A DNA stretch of 64,000 bases from Ecdyonurus torrentis (taxonomy: Eukaryota; Arthropoda; Insecta; Ephemeroptera; Heptageniidae). The stretch is taken from the NCBI GenBank assembly GCA_949318235.1, contig OX439136.1, positions 11,000,313 through 11,064,312 of the forward strand. Reading direction: 5' to 3'. The stretch's first letter is position 1. Every line of letters starts with the position of its first letter. The position numbers and the translations under genes were made by a program. Shown here piece after piece: positions 11,369 to 25,008 of this stretch. A model generated the notes under the pieces. That model was not told the DNA's origin. It saw only the letters and a program-made list of their open reading frames with translations, and did no database searches.

Positions 11369-11714
11369 TTAAAGAGGAAGTTCAGGGGTTACAACATGGC
11401 TTCTTCAATGTTAGATACTGAGAAGAACTGTTCATAACCTCACATATGATGACCCAAAGCCCTTCCGTAGCCCCATGGTAGCCCCTTAAACTTGCGCTCA
11501 TCCTGTGAGATATACAACCCGCTACAACATTTTCTATATTAAAGTCGTAACTATGACGTAAAAGATACGGGACGGTTTGCATATCTCGCAGGATCATCAC
11601 GAATTTGCGGGGCTACGGAAGGGCTTTGGGTCATCATATGTGGCTTTATGAACAGTTCATCTCATTATCTAACATTGAAGAAGGCATGTTGTAACCGCTG
11701 AACTTTCTCTTTAA
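11369..11714. mobile_element. TTAA-flanked palindromic MITE
   Basis: Fold-back element. The left arm from TTAAAGAGGAAGTTCAG is mirrored by CTGAACTTTCTCTTTAA on the right. Arms run for over 100 bp and include ATGATGACCCAAAGCCC and its mirror. TTAA lies at both ends (11369-11372 and 11711-11714). The transcript would form a long hairpin. No coding content. Confidence 0.85.
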
Positions 11715-12814
11715 AAGTTTTTATTTACAATATATCATAGATGTCCTAAGATTAAAATATTTTTCACAATTTTAAATGCTGAAAAGAAGAACATTCTGCA
11801 TTTTTTTAAATTAAAAAGAAGAGAAACTTTAACATTTACGTTACATTTTTTTTCATTTTAATTATTCATATCACATTTTATGTACAAACCGCAAAACCAT
11901 TAAGATATTACATTTAGCAATGACATTTATATATCATTATAAAACTCCCATGATGCATAAAAATTATATTTTTTATCTTAATTGTCAAACTATTATGAAT
12001 TTTTTAATATATTTAAATGCACTATATACATTGTAAAAAACACTGAGAATTACAGTTTATAATATAAATATGAAAATAGTTTTTTTTTCTTACGCTTTAC
12101 GTATAAATAAAATAATAACAAAAGAAATGTGTTCTGGGACTTTATAAAAGATTTTGTATTTTTCGTATTATGTTTAATTTGTATGTTGAAATATGACCTA
12201 TATTTTAAATAATACTTCATATTTTAATAAAAAGAAAATAAGAAAAGAATGTGACATTATGAAAATACTTAAAAAACAAAAGGTAATATTAAAAAAAAAT
12301 TATATGTATAGAATGAATAATTGAAATTTAAAAAAAAAAAATAGTGTAATATTAATAATAAAAATCATACCAGGCTTCTTAAAAGCTAATAAATTATGTT
12401 TTCAAGAATAACAATGTCATATTCATGAATATATAATTTTAATTTGTAATAAAAGCTTTTTTAATTTTTTGTTTTGCCTTCTTACAGCAGCATGTTGTAT
12501 TTCACAAATATTTATCAAACCAATGACTATATTATAACATTAGAAATTATTTATATGATAACATGGGCAAAAGAGATACGAGTTCTAAAGCAACCTCTCT
12601 TTCTATGTGAGTGAATGCTTTTGAGGTTGTTTTTGTTTTGCTATGTGTTTTTAGGCAACTATCAATGCGGACCATTAGCTTTTCTCTTTTTTCTTTCTTT
12701 TGTGTATGTGTTTTTTCCCCTAATATCTCCAAAGAAAACAATTTTACGTAAAATTCATTCTATTTTTAGAGAAGATAATGGAAAGAAAAGACCGGAAAAT
12801 TATAAATTTCTTTT

Positions 12815-12848
<34 letters not shown>

Positions 12849-13298
12849 TAAAAAGAAATCATGATGACGTTTTTCAATGGTCTTTTGTGATCTTAATACG
12901 ATTGTTTTCCTTGATAGAGTTCCTTTTGGTTTAAAAAAAATGTAGAAAAGTTACAAAAAGCGAGCTTTTAAATCCGATTTTGAATATTTTCTCTATTATT
13001 TATTCTGAAGATGTTTAAAATTTTAGTTGATATTTCTCTTTGACAGGACACATTGAAACCACACAAAGACATATAGCTAAATTAATTTCACTTATAAAAA
13101 TAATATAAAATTAATAATTCATGTAAATAACTCAAATAAATAAAACAAAACATAGAACCCCTAGCCTTGTATGCAACTATTGTGGTATTTCTGTTCAACA
13201 AATTGCCTACATTTTAGGCGATTGTAAATTTAATTGCAACTAAACAACAGTATTGAACGAAGGCCAAAACGTTTTAATCAAATTATTCTAAAATATTA
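11715..13298. other. AT-rich stretch without recognised gene
   Basis: Anonymous AT-rich DNA with an A-run at about 12819-12846. Small open frames have no recognisable domain. Confidence 0.6.
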
Positions 13299-13612
13299 TA
13301 TAGGGTCTATGCATTCATGTTAAAGTCAACGCCATGTTGGATCACTCAATAACATGGGTGACATAGGAAAATAACTCATTTTGCCAGTTTAAAAACACTA
13401 TGCAATATTTTTGAGAGCATTAATGCTGTAAATATGTTGAATTAGTATCTCAAGTATGTGAAGAAAATAACAATAACAAAAAATTAACTGATCTCCATAA
13501 GAAAATTGCCTAAAACGAAGTTTGTCCTATGCTGGGCTATGTTATTCACTTCTCCAGTATGGCCTCCATCCAAGCGCATTAAATATGACGTACATGCGCA
13601 TACACCCTATAT
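13299..13612 (-). mobile_element. TA-flanked MITE, family G, copy 1
   Basis: Ends TATAGGGTCTATGCATTCAT and ATGCGCATACACCCTATA are inverted and close in TA, as in Tc1/mariner-type insertions. The interior matches three other copies (19.9, 48.7, 55.9 kb) through blocks such as GAGAGCATTAATGCTG and TGAATTAGTATCTCAAGTAT. Non-coding. Orientation is opposite to the other three. Confidence 0.8.
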
Positions 13613-13633
13613 TTTTTAAAATATTTTACTTTT

Positions 13634-13755
<122 letters not shown>

Positions 13756-13779
13756 CATCACTTAATGTTATTACTAGTG

Positions 13780-13985
13780 TTCAATAAACTTTCAAATTCA
13801 AATATATTTATTCATTTCTTTCGTCCTACAATCACAATAAACAACATTGCATATTCGCTTAGGTTATTGTAAATGAAAAATTCACAATTAGAAATCAGAG
13901 TCTATAAAATACAAAAATTACATACAATGAAGAAATAAACAACATAAATATAATATAAAACAGTTAACATATAACAAGATAAAAA
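13780..13985 (-). mobile_element. LINE 3'-end remnant, GAATTT-tail family
   Basis: On the minus strand: GAAAGAAATGAATAAATA then TTTGAATTTGAAAG. The same end occurs at 37.2 and 61.3 kb, where the 61-kb copy still shows reverse-transcriptase-derived sequence. Confidence 0.6.

Positions 13986-13989
<4 letters not shown>

Positions 13990-14052
<63 letters not shown>
13990..14052. repeat. (TC)n microsatellite
   Basis: Pure TC run of about 62 bp. The glutamate/arginine-rich open frame across it on the minus strand is an artefact of the repeat. Confidence 0.97.
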
Positions 14053-14057
<5 letters not shown>

Positions 14058-14505
14058 TCCATTCCTTTGTCTTTCAGTAAAATTATAAACGGGATCATAA
14101 TTTTTAGTTTTCTCATTCAAACAACGTACTTATTTTAGTGCCTAACTTGTAATTATGTCTTCTAATTTTCTTTTTTTATTCTTTTTCTTTCATCTTTCTG
14201 CCTTTCTTCTTTTTTTTTGTATGTGATTAATTATACCTATAGCAAGAAAAGTTAGAGAAAGACAATGAGATCATAGGGATTAATTATATCCCCTCTTCCC
14301 TAATTCTTTTAACTGTCCTGTTCTTCATGAAGTATGTTATACAAAAATCATACAGTACAGTTTAAAAGATAATAAAATTTTAAATTAACACATATAACAC
14401 ATATGAACACATATAACACTGCCAATGGTTATATAATATACAATAATATTAATAACTAATAATAATATACGTACATAGTACAATAATATTAATAATATAT
14501 ATCGT
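14053..14505. other. T/C-rich then AT-rich stretch, no gene
   Basis: Pyrimidine-rich DNA followed by repeated ACACATATAACAC units near 14390-14420. No gene recognised. Confidence 0.55.
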
Positions 14506-14508
14506 AAT

Positions 14509-14815
14509 AGCTCGTTCTATAAATTACACACAAATATTGAGCCAGCTTCGAAAATGTTCCTTTGTTAAATAAAACAGCTGGTTATGACGTCGTTACCTGT
14601 TTACTACGTTTATACATATGGTCGATCATTGTTATTTCTTCTTTTAGAACTTTGAACTTGATAAAAATGAAAGAAACTTCCTAAAAAAAGTTCCAGTCTC
14701 AATATGCGACTCACTTTTATCGGCTCAAAAAACAAGATCAACCAAAGAACGTTTCTTACTTTGTTGGTCAGCCAATCACTGTTATTGAGATTCACTTTAC
14801 TTTACAGAACGAGCT
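14509..14815 (+). mobile_element. MITE family H, copy 1
   Basis: Inverted ends AGCTCGTTCTATAAATTACA and a right end mirroring AGCTCGTTCTGTAAAGTAAA. Flanked by AAT on both sides (14506-14508, 14816-14818), a possible 3-bp target duplication. The interior includes TGACGTCG (14584-14591) and ACTTTGAACTTGATAAAAAT. Shared with copies at 23.9, 32.4 and 51.9 kb. Non-coding. Confidence 0.82.
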
Positions 14816-15166
14816 AATGTAATATAATATATACGTATATTTATATGACAGTTTAAAACGTTTTAAACTTTATGTAGTAAATTTCTAGTGAAAAGTATTG
14901 TATATCACATCACAGCATATAATCCAATGAAACTTTTAGAAAATTGAAACTTGAAACTAAACTTCTACAAAAGAACAAACTTTAAGAACATAGAAAGTTT
15001 TACATTATTAAACAACGCTAAAACCTAAAATATGTACTGTTTGAAAATTTTCTAACTTTTTCCCCCCCTGATTTTAAATTTTTTAATAGAAATTGTTTTT
15101 TAGCAGTAAAAAGAGCGATAACAATTTTTTTTATTTATGTCATTTGATAGTAACACAATTATATAC
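14816..15166. other. AT-rich stretch without recognised gene
   Basis: Nothing recognisable beyond homopolymer runs. Confidence 0.55.
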
Positions 15167-15514
15167 TTAAAGGAATAGACCAGAGAAAAACAAAAGCATT
15201 TATATCACAAAACACACTTGGTGGGACTTACATACATAACTTTAGTTTGTCTCAAAACCCAACAGTAGCCCCGTAGCAGTGATCAGAATATTCAATTTAT
15301 GCAACCCGCACAACATTTTCATACTAATGTTTGAATGTTTCTGACGTCATAAATATGAATTTTCACGCAAATTGCATACTTTACAGTTTTTTCACGCTTT
15401 CTCGTGGGGCTATATTATAACATTCTGATAAAAATTGTCATCAGTTTTGAAGATCCCATTTCGTGATTATTCATTAAAAAGAACATGTTGTTGTATGTGG
15501 TCTATTGCTTTGAA
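15167..15514 (+). mobile_element. TTAA-flanked MITE, family A, copy 4
   Basis: Left end TTAAAGGAATAGACCAGAG. The right end GTGGTCTATTGCTTTGAA has lost its perfect TTAA by one change. TGACGTCA at 15342-15349. Confidence 0.85.
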
Positions 15515-16181
<667 letters not shown>

Positions 16182-16549
16182 AAAAGCCTGAAAATTTGAT
16201 GGTGCAGAAACTAATTTATTTGTTAACTTCTTTTTTTTAATTAATTTTGTTCATATACATACTTGTTAATTATAACATAAAACGTCATAATAATTATATT
16301 TTAAATTTTATTATAATGATGGTATATAATTTACATAATTGCATTGCAAAAATACAATAATATGTAAATGACAATATAAAATTACTATGTTAAAGGAAAA
16401 GTAGGTTAAAAAGTATCGAAAGATTCTTGAGTCAACAGTAATGAAATTAAATGTCATAGTTGAAGAGTTATAGTTTATATCAACATGTTTTCTTATGGTT
16501 GTGTAATAAAGAAAACTATCTTTGAACATCGGATGTATATATCTTGCAT

Positions 16550-16552
<3 letters not shown>

Positions 16553-16619
<67 letters not shown>
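16553..16619. repeat. (AG)n microsatellite
   Basis: Pure AG run of about 66 bp. Confidence 0.97.
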
Positions 16620-16622
<3 letters not shown>

Positions 16623-16763
16623 CTAACCAACTGTTGTAGTATGTATGTATACTTGGAAAACGATTTGTCAATATTAATGTTTGTGTAAGTATGTTTGTAT
16701 TTTGGTTGTAAAAAAACAAAAGGTTATAGAAAAATTTCTATCGTGATTTCTATAGCTTTATAG

Positions 16764-16824
<61 letters not shown>
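16764..16824. repeat. (CT)n-(AT)n compound microsatellite
   Basis: A CT run (16764-16802) passes directly into an AT run (to 16824). Confidence 0.96.
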
Positions 16825-17304
16825 GTTTATCTCTATTCTACTCTTCTTTTAGCAGCCACAACATTATTATTAACTTGTGTTAAAAAAAATCAATATTTGT
16901 TTAAAAATTTAAAAGATTTCAAATAAAAAAAATACAAAAATGAGAAGTAAAAAGGCTACTCAAAAATGACTTGCTTATTAGTATTACTTATGCTATAGTT
17001 GGGCTTGAGGGGAGGGGGTTCACTTTTGATTTAATCGTTGACGCCATACTTGAGCAGTAAATAAGATGACCATGAGTATAGGATTTTTTTTTTCAAATTA
17101 AAATATAACAAAGTAAAGACTCATAAAATATTGTTGTGTTCTATATTATGTAACCAGATTACTATTTACATGGGAAACCTAATGTACTATTTAACGAGTA
17201 CGGTACACGCGGTAATGCTTATGGTTTGGAAGAGAAATGAAAAAAATATTTTATAATCTTTTTAACATGTTGTACAGTACATTACATAAAACAACAAAAA
17301 TAGA

Positions 17305-17307
<3 letters not shown>
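16825..17307. other. AT-rich stretch without recognised gene
   Basis: Contains a G-rich patch near 17006-17020; otherwise anonymous. Confidence 0.55.

Positions 17308-17392
<85 letters not shown>
17308..17392. repeat. (AG)n microsatellite
   Basis: Pure AG run of about 85 bp. The serine/leucine-rich minus-strand open frame is a repeat artefact. Confidence 0.97.
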
Positions 17393-17394
<2 letters not shown>

Positions 17395-17871
17395 TAATGT
17401 TTTTATACTTTTTTTTTCCACCAGGAATTTAAAAATACACGATTCGTGGAATAAAAAAGTCATTTTCATTGTAGGCTTTTTTTTTATTATATAAATATTT
17501 ATTTTTTACTATAGTTAGTTGATTTATGTACATACAGTACATAATTGTTACTACAACACAACTGTTATTTTTTTATTTAACAAGGGTAGAGCGTGTGATA
17601 ATTTTATATGTTACGTGAAGATATAGCATTATAATATATCCATACTAAAAATCAGATATTTTAATATTCCAATATTATTTAGTATTATGTATTATTCCAT
17701 AGCATAAAGCTAAGGAAATTGGAATTAATTATTATTATTTGACTTTACTGTTAGTTAAGAGGATATTATTGTATGTTATTTACTTCAAAGATAAATTTTG
17801 TTTGAAAATTTTGATTGGAATTCTAAATAGAACAAATAAAAAATAATCTTCTTTGAATATAGTACTGTCGA
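17393..17871. other. AT-rich stretch without recognised gene
   Basis: No repeat family or gene recognised. Confidence 0.55.
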
Positions 17872-18453
17872 AGACAAATAAAAGGTTACAATTTAAACTT
17901 TCCTATTTGACGTGCCTATATGTAGAAATAAGATTTTTACCCTTTATTCATGTTCTTTCAAAAAAAATGATATGAAACTCTCTATAGAGATCGCCTCTCA
18001 CGCTTAGGTGATTGAGAACTTTAACAGAGAAGTGACATCCACATGTTTTAGGCAGATCTGCATACGCAAAACAGTAAGCCTACATTAATTTATTATGAGG
18101 CACCAATAACAGGCCATTATCATGCATTAATCAGAGCGTGCGACAGAGCGAAAGCTCTAAGACAGTTCTTACGCTCTCTCTCTGGTTGGTGCCTAAGAAT
18201 GGCCTCTTCTGTGTATGCGTATTATAATAATAATCATTACTGTTTTGTGTATGCGAGCCTAAAATATAGGGATGGTTTTTCTCTGTTTAAGTTCTCTATC
18301 AGGTGTTCATCTGAACGCTAGAGGCAACCTCTAGTGAGTTTTATGTACTTTTTTTTTGAAAGAAAGTGAATATAGGGTACAAATCTTGTTTCCACATTAC
18401 GTTTTCAGGCGTGCAAATAAGGAATTAATTTAATTTGTAACCTATTTCTTGTC
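17872..18453. mobile_element. Long fold-back element, about 580 bp
   Basis: Two diverged inverted arms of about 240 bp. Left-arm blocks AGGTTACAATTTAAAC, TGTTCTTTCAAAAAAAATG and GAGAACTTTAACAGAGAA have mirrors in the right arm in reverse order. The centre includes a smaller inversion around AGGCACCAATAACAGG and its mirror near 18185-18205. Non-coding. Outer ends are approximate and no clear target duplication was found. Confidence 0.7.
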
Positions 18454-18461
18454 ATTGGTTG

Positions 18462-18585
18462 TACAGTTCTGAACAAAAGTTCCCGAACGGAGCAGCGGGG
18501 GCCGCTGTATTTTCTCAAAAAGATAGAATAGAGTGGTTGCGGGTTGCCTATGCAAATCGTCTGGGAACTTTTGGCCAGAGCTGTA
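18462..18585. mobile_element. Short TA-flanked MITE, family M, copy 1
   Basis: About 124 bp. The left end TACAGTTCTGAACAAAAGTT and the right end AACTTTTGGCCAGAGCTGTA are inverted and close in TA, a Tc1/mariner-like arrangement. The middle shares GGGTTGCCTAT with the copy at 42.6 kb. Confidence 0.8.
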
Positions 18586-19946
18586 CATCTGAAGTAAAGT
18601 TGTCAAAAAGTATTTTGCTTATGTACGTACTGTAGAGCCTATAGAAACATGGTTGCGTGAATGTGTCATGGTTGCGTGTAGGTTACAATGATTCTATATA
18701 GACAATGGGCGATGACCAAAGTCTTCAATTTGTTATGAGCTTAAAACATGTAAGCGTGTTATATGTCTGTATATCTCTCATTTGGAGTTTTTCTATCTTC
18801 ATTGCAGTAGTTTTCTCATAAATTACTAAAATTATGATCATACGATGTTAAATTAGGTGTAATTTATTTTTTCTCGAACCACCTGTGATTGACTATACCG
18901 CTCTACACCGCGGTGAGTCATGTGGAAAGGTTATAGGAACGCTTCTTTCTAGTGAAAAGTTTTGTTTAATTCTTAACACGTTCGTTGTTGTTCTTACAAC
19001 ACGTAAAAATTGACTTGAGTAATTAGATTACGAATGATTTAATTACTTCCATCCCAACTATAGTTTACTTTTCCTAAAAAATGTTGAAAGATTATCCTGC
19101 ATTTATATATTATAAAAAATTAGGGTTTCTCTGTAATTGAATCGCGAATAATAATTAACAGCTTTTATATAGCAAAATCAGGCATACACTTTAACACAAT
19201 TGTTTTACAGAACAGCCAGTTACATTTTAAAATAATGTAAGACATATAACTTTTATAATTTTTTTAAAGTAAATTTTTATATTAATTGTAAATATATTCA
19301 TTTTATAATTGTGTGAAAGAGAGAAAGAAAATTTGATTGACATTTGATTGGTTACACGTCATCACCAGAAACAGACATTTACATAATGTTATTCATTGAC
19401 TGATGTTATTATTTCACTAAATACTAAATTAAACCAATGAAACTTGCACATATTTTACACGACGATGACTTGTCACATCGTCACATCACTATCCTGAAGT
19501 CTTGTGTTTGATATTCAAAATTTCTATAATCAAGCTTGATTCACTAAAACGATATCGTTATTTTATATACATCGCCCACAATGACGTATCGATAACTTTA
19601 ATAAAAAATAAATCATCAAAAAAAAAACACATATATATATTTCTTATCACCCGTTGGGTTACTTTATACTTACTTGTTGTTTTTGTGTTTTTTTTTCTTT
19701 TTCTATATACTACTCACAATTTAAACCCAATAACGGACTATTATTATTATTATAGTGCAATGCTTTCATTGAAATGAAATATTTAAAATCTTGCTTAATG
19801 TATGACTGTATTATACCTACAATGATTACCGCCTCATTTAGATTTTCTTTTTTGTATGTTTGTTTTACACTTTTATTATTATTTTTTTTTTTAAACGAAA
19901 AATATCATTATCGATGCGACGATTATATCACCATTTTTTTTTAAAC
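18586..19946. other. AT-rich stretch without recognised gene
   Basis: Anonymous DNA. A GC-richer patch near 18880-18925 was inspected without finding a tRNA or coding exon. Confidence 0.55.
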
Positions 19947-20267
19947 TATAGGGTGTATCCGCATAACATCATATTTATTGCGCTTAGAGGTCACACTGAA
20001 GTAGTGAATAACATTGCTGAGCATAGGACAAACTTCTTTTAAGGTAATTTTCTTTGGGAAATCGGTTAATTTTTTATTTTTTATTATTCTTATTTTTCTC
20101 ACATACTTGAGATACTAATTCAACATATTTACAGCATCAATGCTCTCAAAAATATTACATATTTATATTGTTTTTAAACTGGTAAAATGATTTATTTTCC
20201 TATGCCACCCATGAAATTGACTTATCCAACATGGCACCAACTTTAACATGAATGCATACACCCTATA
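19947..20267 (+). mobile_element. TA-flanked MITE, family G, copy 2
   Basis: Ends TATAGGGTGTATCCGCAT and ATGCATACACCCTATA. Same interior blocks as the copies at 13.3, 48.7 and 55.9 kb. Non-coding. Confidence 0.82.
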
Positions 20268-20375
20268 ACAATAACTTTTATAAAACTATTAATTTATATA
20301 ACGTATCAGCTACATAGCCAAATATCGTTATAGTATCGTTATCGTAAACTATAATCGAACCCAAGACTATTCTCT

Positions 20376-20398
20376 TATATATATATATATATATATAT
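20376..20398. repeat. (TA)n at left edge of fold-back element
   Basis: Short TA run directly abutting the left arm of the large palindrome. Confidence 0.9.
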
Positions 20399-21746
20399 CG
20401 ATAGTGAGGAGCAGAGAAGCGACCAATGAGAAATCAAGCGAATTTAGAAATATGAAAAACAAAAGTCTATCTATATTTTTCTACAATAGTTAGAAAGTGA
20501 AAGTTATTTTATTTAAAACGGCTGGTATATTAGCTTTCTGGTACATTTTTAAAAATAAAATTATGACGCAAATTAACAAAGTTAATTAATAATGCGAAAT
20601 ATTTGAGCGCGATTTTTGGTCTTGTTTTTACAACTGTGAAGTTCAACTCGATGTCAAAAGTTTAGTTAACATTGGATTGTAATGATTTTTTTACACAAAA
20701 TACGAAACTGAACAGCGTATTTAAGGATGTAATTTTTTTGGCAACCTCAAAAAATTAGCAAAGTTATTTGCACATTTCTAATTTTAAAAAAATTAGCGTG
20801 AAATTGAAGCCACTACTTTGAAATTTGGCCTCAGTGTTCACCATTAAAGTGAAAATGTTTGCTGAAAAAATAAATTATTTTTGATCATTTGTTACAATTT
20901 TACAATTTAATTGAATACTTTAGAATAAATAAGAAAAAAATGAAAAAGCTACTAAAAAGTCACTGTCCTAAGCTACTACGTAAAAAAACTTTTGGTTTAA
21001 GCAAGTATAACAGCGTAAAAATATGCATACTTCAGCAACATTTTGTTTGGGTATTTGTCTTATATTTTGCATAATTAAGTTATTTCATTGGTACCGTATG
21101 AAATTTTGATATTTTGATAGACAAAAATAAAATTACGTAGTAGCTTAGCACAGCGAATTTTTAGTAGCTTGCAAGATTTCTTCTCTTTTTTCTGTCGCGC
21201 ATCGGCTTCACTTTTCTCATTTATTCTAAAGTTTTCAATTAAATTGTAAAATTGTAACAAATGATCAAAAATAATTTATTTTTTCAGCAAACATTTACAC
21301 TTTAATGGTGAATACTGAGGTCAAATTTTAAAGTTGTAGCTTCATTTTAACGCAAAATTTTTTTTAATTAGAAATTTGCAAATAACTTTGCTAATTTTTT
21401 GAGGTTGCCAAAAAAATTACATCCTTAAATACGCTGTTCAGTTTCGTATTTTGTGTAAAAAAATCATTACAATCCAATGTTAACTAAACTTTTGACATCG
21501 AGTTGCACTTCACAGTTGTAAAAACAAGACCAAAAATCGCGCTCAAATATTTCCCATTATTAATTAACTTTGTTAATTTGCATCATAATTTTATTTTTAA
21601 AAATGTACCAGAAAGCTAATAAACCAGCCGTTTTAAATAAAATAACTTTCACTTTCTAACTATTGTAGAAAAATATAGATAGACTTTTGTTTTTCATATT
21701 TCTAAATTCGCTTGATTTCTCATTGGTCGCTTCTCTGCTCCTCACA

Positions 21747-21750
<4 letters not shown>
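20399..21750. mobile_element. Giant palindrome (fold-back transposable element), 1352 bp
   Basis: Two arms of up to 676 bp, near mirror images about 21074/21075 with no net length difference. The left end CGATAGTGAGGAGCAGAGAA is matched by TTCTCTGCTCCTCACAATCG on the right. Matching blocks run inward through AAACTGAACAGCGTATTTAA and TGATCATTTGTTACAATTTT. The central 200-250 bp is much more diverged. Short open frames on opposite strands (from 20889 and from 21260) begin with nearly the same peptide only because of the mirror symmetry and are not genes. (TA)n tracts lie on both sides, suggesting insertion into or carriage of a microsatellite. The terminal inverted repeats are unusually long. 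No transposase. Confidence 0.85.

Positions 21751-21793
<43 letters not shown>
21751..21793. repeat. (AT)n at right edge of fold-back element
   Basis: AT run directly abutting the right arm of the large palindrome. Confidence 0.95.
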
Positions 21794-21796
<3 letters not shown>

Positions 21797-22372
21797 GTTA
21801 TAGAATATTTAAACGAGATAAATACGTAATATACAAAAGTCAACGTATATGATTATTGATGTAATACTATAACAATTATCAATTATCTATTATTATATTA
21901 TAATGTAATATGTACTATAGTCTCTCATTATATACGTATATACCTTACTCATTTATGAATCTTACCGTTCCGCTAACCAACCACAAATTAGAATTTCGTA
22001 ATGTATATTGTTGTTACTGCATGTCAAAGTTTTTTTTTTTTTTTTTTTTTTTTTTTTCTTCTTCTTCTATTTGAGAAATTCTGAAACAATTGAAGTGTAT
22101 TAATTTCTCTATAAGACGTATGGGTATAGTCAAATGTTTTCGAATATGTTATTTTCTATGAAAGTTTTCCCTATTATATACTACAAGAAGTTGATCAAAG
22201 ATATCCAATTAAAATCTTAAGCTCAGTTGAACTATAACATTGTAAATTGAGTAGGAGTCTATATTTCACGATAACAGTATAATACGATCAATATTTCTAT
22301 ATGTTGTTGCTTAATATACTGTTAATTCTGTATACCGTTAAAAAATATACTTGAGTTTTAATAATAATTTTC
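21794..22372. other. AT-rich stretch with poly(T)
   Basis: Contains a T-run at about 22031-22057. No gene recognised. Confidence 0.55.
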
Positions 22373-22732
22373 TTAAAGCCATAGACAAGAAGAATACATT
22401 ATGCATTTATGTATATCACAAAACACTTGATAGGACTTACATAAATATAATATAACATTAATTACTTTGTGTCATAACCTATCCGTAGCAATAATCAGAA
22501 AATTTCTGTTTATGCAACCCGTACAACATTTTTATACTAATTTTTGCCTGTTTTCTGAGGTATAAAACAGAAATATTTACTTAAATTGCATACTGTACTA
22601 CAGTTTTTTCACGCTCTCTTTTTGCAATACATTTATGGTAAAAATTGTCATAAGTTTTGCAGATCCCATTTTGTGTTTAATGATTAAAAAACAACAACAT
22701 ATTGTTGCGTTTCATGTTATCTATGGCTTTAA
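22373..22732 (+). mobile_element. TTAA-flanked MITE, family A, copy 5
   Basis: Both ends read TTAAAGCCATAGA in inverted orientation. The left end differs from copies that start TTAAAGGAATAGACC. The central TGACGTCA has mutated to TGAGGTAT near 22555. More diverged than the other copies. Confidence 0.83.
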
Positions 22733-22841
22733 GTGATATTTAGAATTTTTTTTAATAAGGTAAAATTACTAAAATTTGTATTTACTGTAATAAGATGTTC
22801 TATTTATAAAATAATTCAAAAATTTGATTTTATTACGTTCG

Positions 22842-22976
<135 letters not shown>

Positions 22977-23045
22977 ATTATTATTTGAAAATACAATTCA
23001 TTCTAATTTTTTAATTTCTATGGCCATATTATATATATAGAGGTA

Positions 23046-23745
<700 letters not shown>

Positions 23746-23826
23746 TACTGTCTGTTTGGTATAAAGTGACACAAATATCGTTGAATATGCCATTATAAAT
23801 TCTCACTTTTTACCTAACATACAGTA
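23746..23826. mobile_element. Miniature 81-bp inverted-repeat element, family L, copy 1
   Basis: Starts TACTGTCTGTTTGGTA and ends TACCTAACATACAGTA, an imperfect inversion of about 23 bp closing in TA. Nearly identical to 36921-37001. Confidence 0.7.
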
Positions 23827-23871
23827 CTTATAAGACTATTGTTATATATTATAGATTATAGCTGTTGTATT

Positions 23872-24227
23872 AGTTCATTCTGTAAAGTAAAGTGAATCTC
23901 CATAACAGTGATTGGCTGACCAACAAAATAAGACACATTCATTGTTTTTTTTTTTTTTTTTTTTTTTTGTTTTTTGTTTTTTTTTTTGTTTTTTTTTTTT
24001 TTTTTTTTTTGAGCCGGTAAAAGTGATTCACATATTGAGACTGGAACTTTTTCAGGGAAGTTTCTTTCATTCTTATCAAGTTTAAAGTTCTAAAAGAAGA
24101 AATAACAATGATCAACCATATGTATAAACGTGTAGTAAATAGGTAACGACGTCATAATCAGCTGTTTATAGCAAAGGAACATTTTCGAAGCTGGCTCAAT
24201 ATTTGTGTGTAGTTTATAGAATGAGCT
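23872..24227 (-). mobile_element. MITE family H, copy 2
   Basis: Ends AGTTCATTCTGTAAAG and its mirror ending GAATGAGCT. Flanked by ATT on both sides (23869-23871, 24228-24230). Expanded by a T-rich run at about 23945-24010, which makes it longer than its sister copies. Confidence 0.8.
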
Positions 24228-24425
24228 ATTATGTCGTTATATAACCCGTAGTTTTGGACGTTGGGCTATTAATTGAACCCATAGTCACAATACTCAATAG
24301 AGAGTAATCAGTGACTAGGGTGTCAAACTTTGACGTCACATTTTAAAGTTTACAAAGCCTACACAAAACAAAAATAAAAACGTAATAATTATGTTGTATA
24401 GATCATTTACAGCAACATTTATAAA

Positions 24426-24560
24426 TTATAGCATTTTTTTTCTTGCCATAATATATTGTGTATCGTGCTACATCCATCCCAGTCACAGTCAAGAAATTGT
24501 CATATCGACAGGCAAGGACTTTCTATTAGACAACTTGCATTTCATTTTTCTATGTTCTTG
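24426..24560 (-). mobile_element. 5'-truncated SINE copy
   Basis: On the minus strand: AAAGTCCTTGCCTGTCGATA, then TTGACTGTGACTGGGATGG, then a poly(A)-like end (plus-strand T-run near 24435-24442). Matches the tail of the SINE at 838-1228. The tRNA head is absent. Confidence 0.7.
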
Positions 24561-24667
24561 AAAAATTCTTTAGGAAAATTAAATAATATTGTATTGGTTT
24601 ATATAAAACTTCTTAAAAAATGCTCCGTCATACTTAATATATATTTTTTAAAGTTTTATATACACCA

Positions 24668-25008
24668 TTAAAGGAATAGACCAGAGAAAAACATAAGCAT
24701 TTATATCACAAAACAATTTATGGGATTTACATTATGTAACATTAGTTTGTCTCAAAACCGAACATAGCAGTGATAAGAAAATTCGATGTATGCAACCCGC
24801 ACAACATTTTCATACTAATGTTTGAATGTTTCTGACGTCATAAACACGAATTTTCACGCAAATTGTATACTTTACAGTTCAGTTTGTTTACGCTCTCTCG
24901 TGGGGCTAGATTAACATTCTGGTAAAAATTGTCATCAATTTTGAAGATCCTATTTTATGTTTATTCATTAAAAAGCACATGTTGTTTTATGCGGTCTCAT
25001 GGCTTTAA
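24668..25008 (+). mobile_element. TTAA-flanked MITE, family A, copy 6
   Basis: Starts TTAAAGGAATAGACCAGAGA and ends TCATGGCTTTAA. TGACGTCA at 24833-24840. TTAA at both ends. Confidence 0.87.

Noticed and set aside
20889..21260. Two frames on opposite strands encoding nearly the same N-terminus
   Set aside because: They are mirror images produced by the giant palindrome, not a duplicated gene pair.
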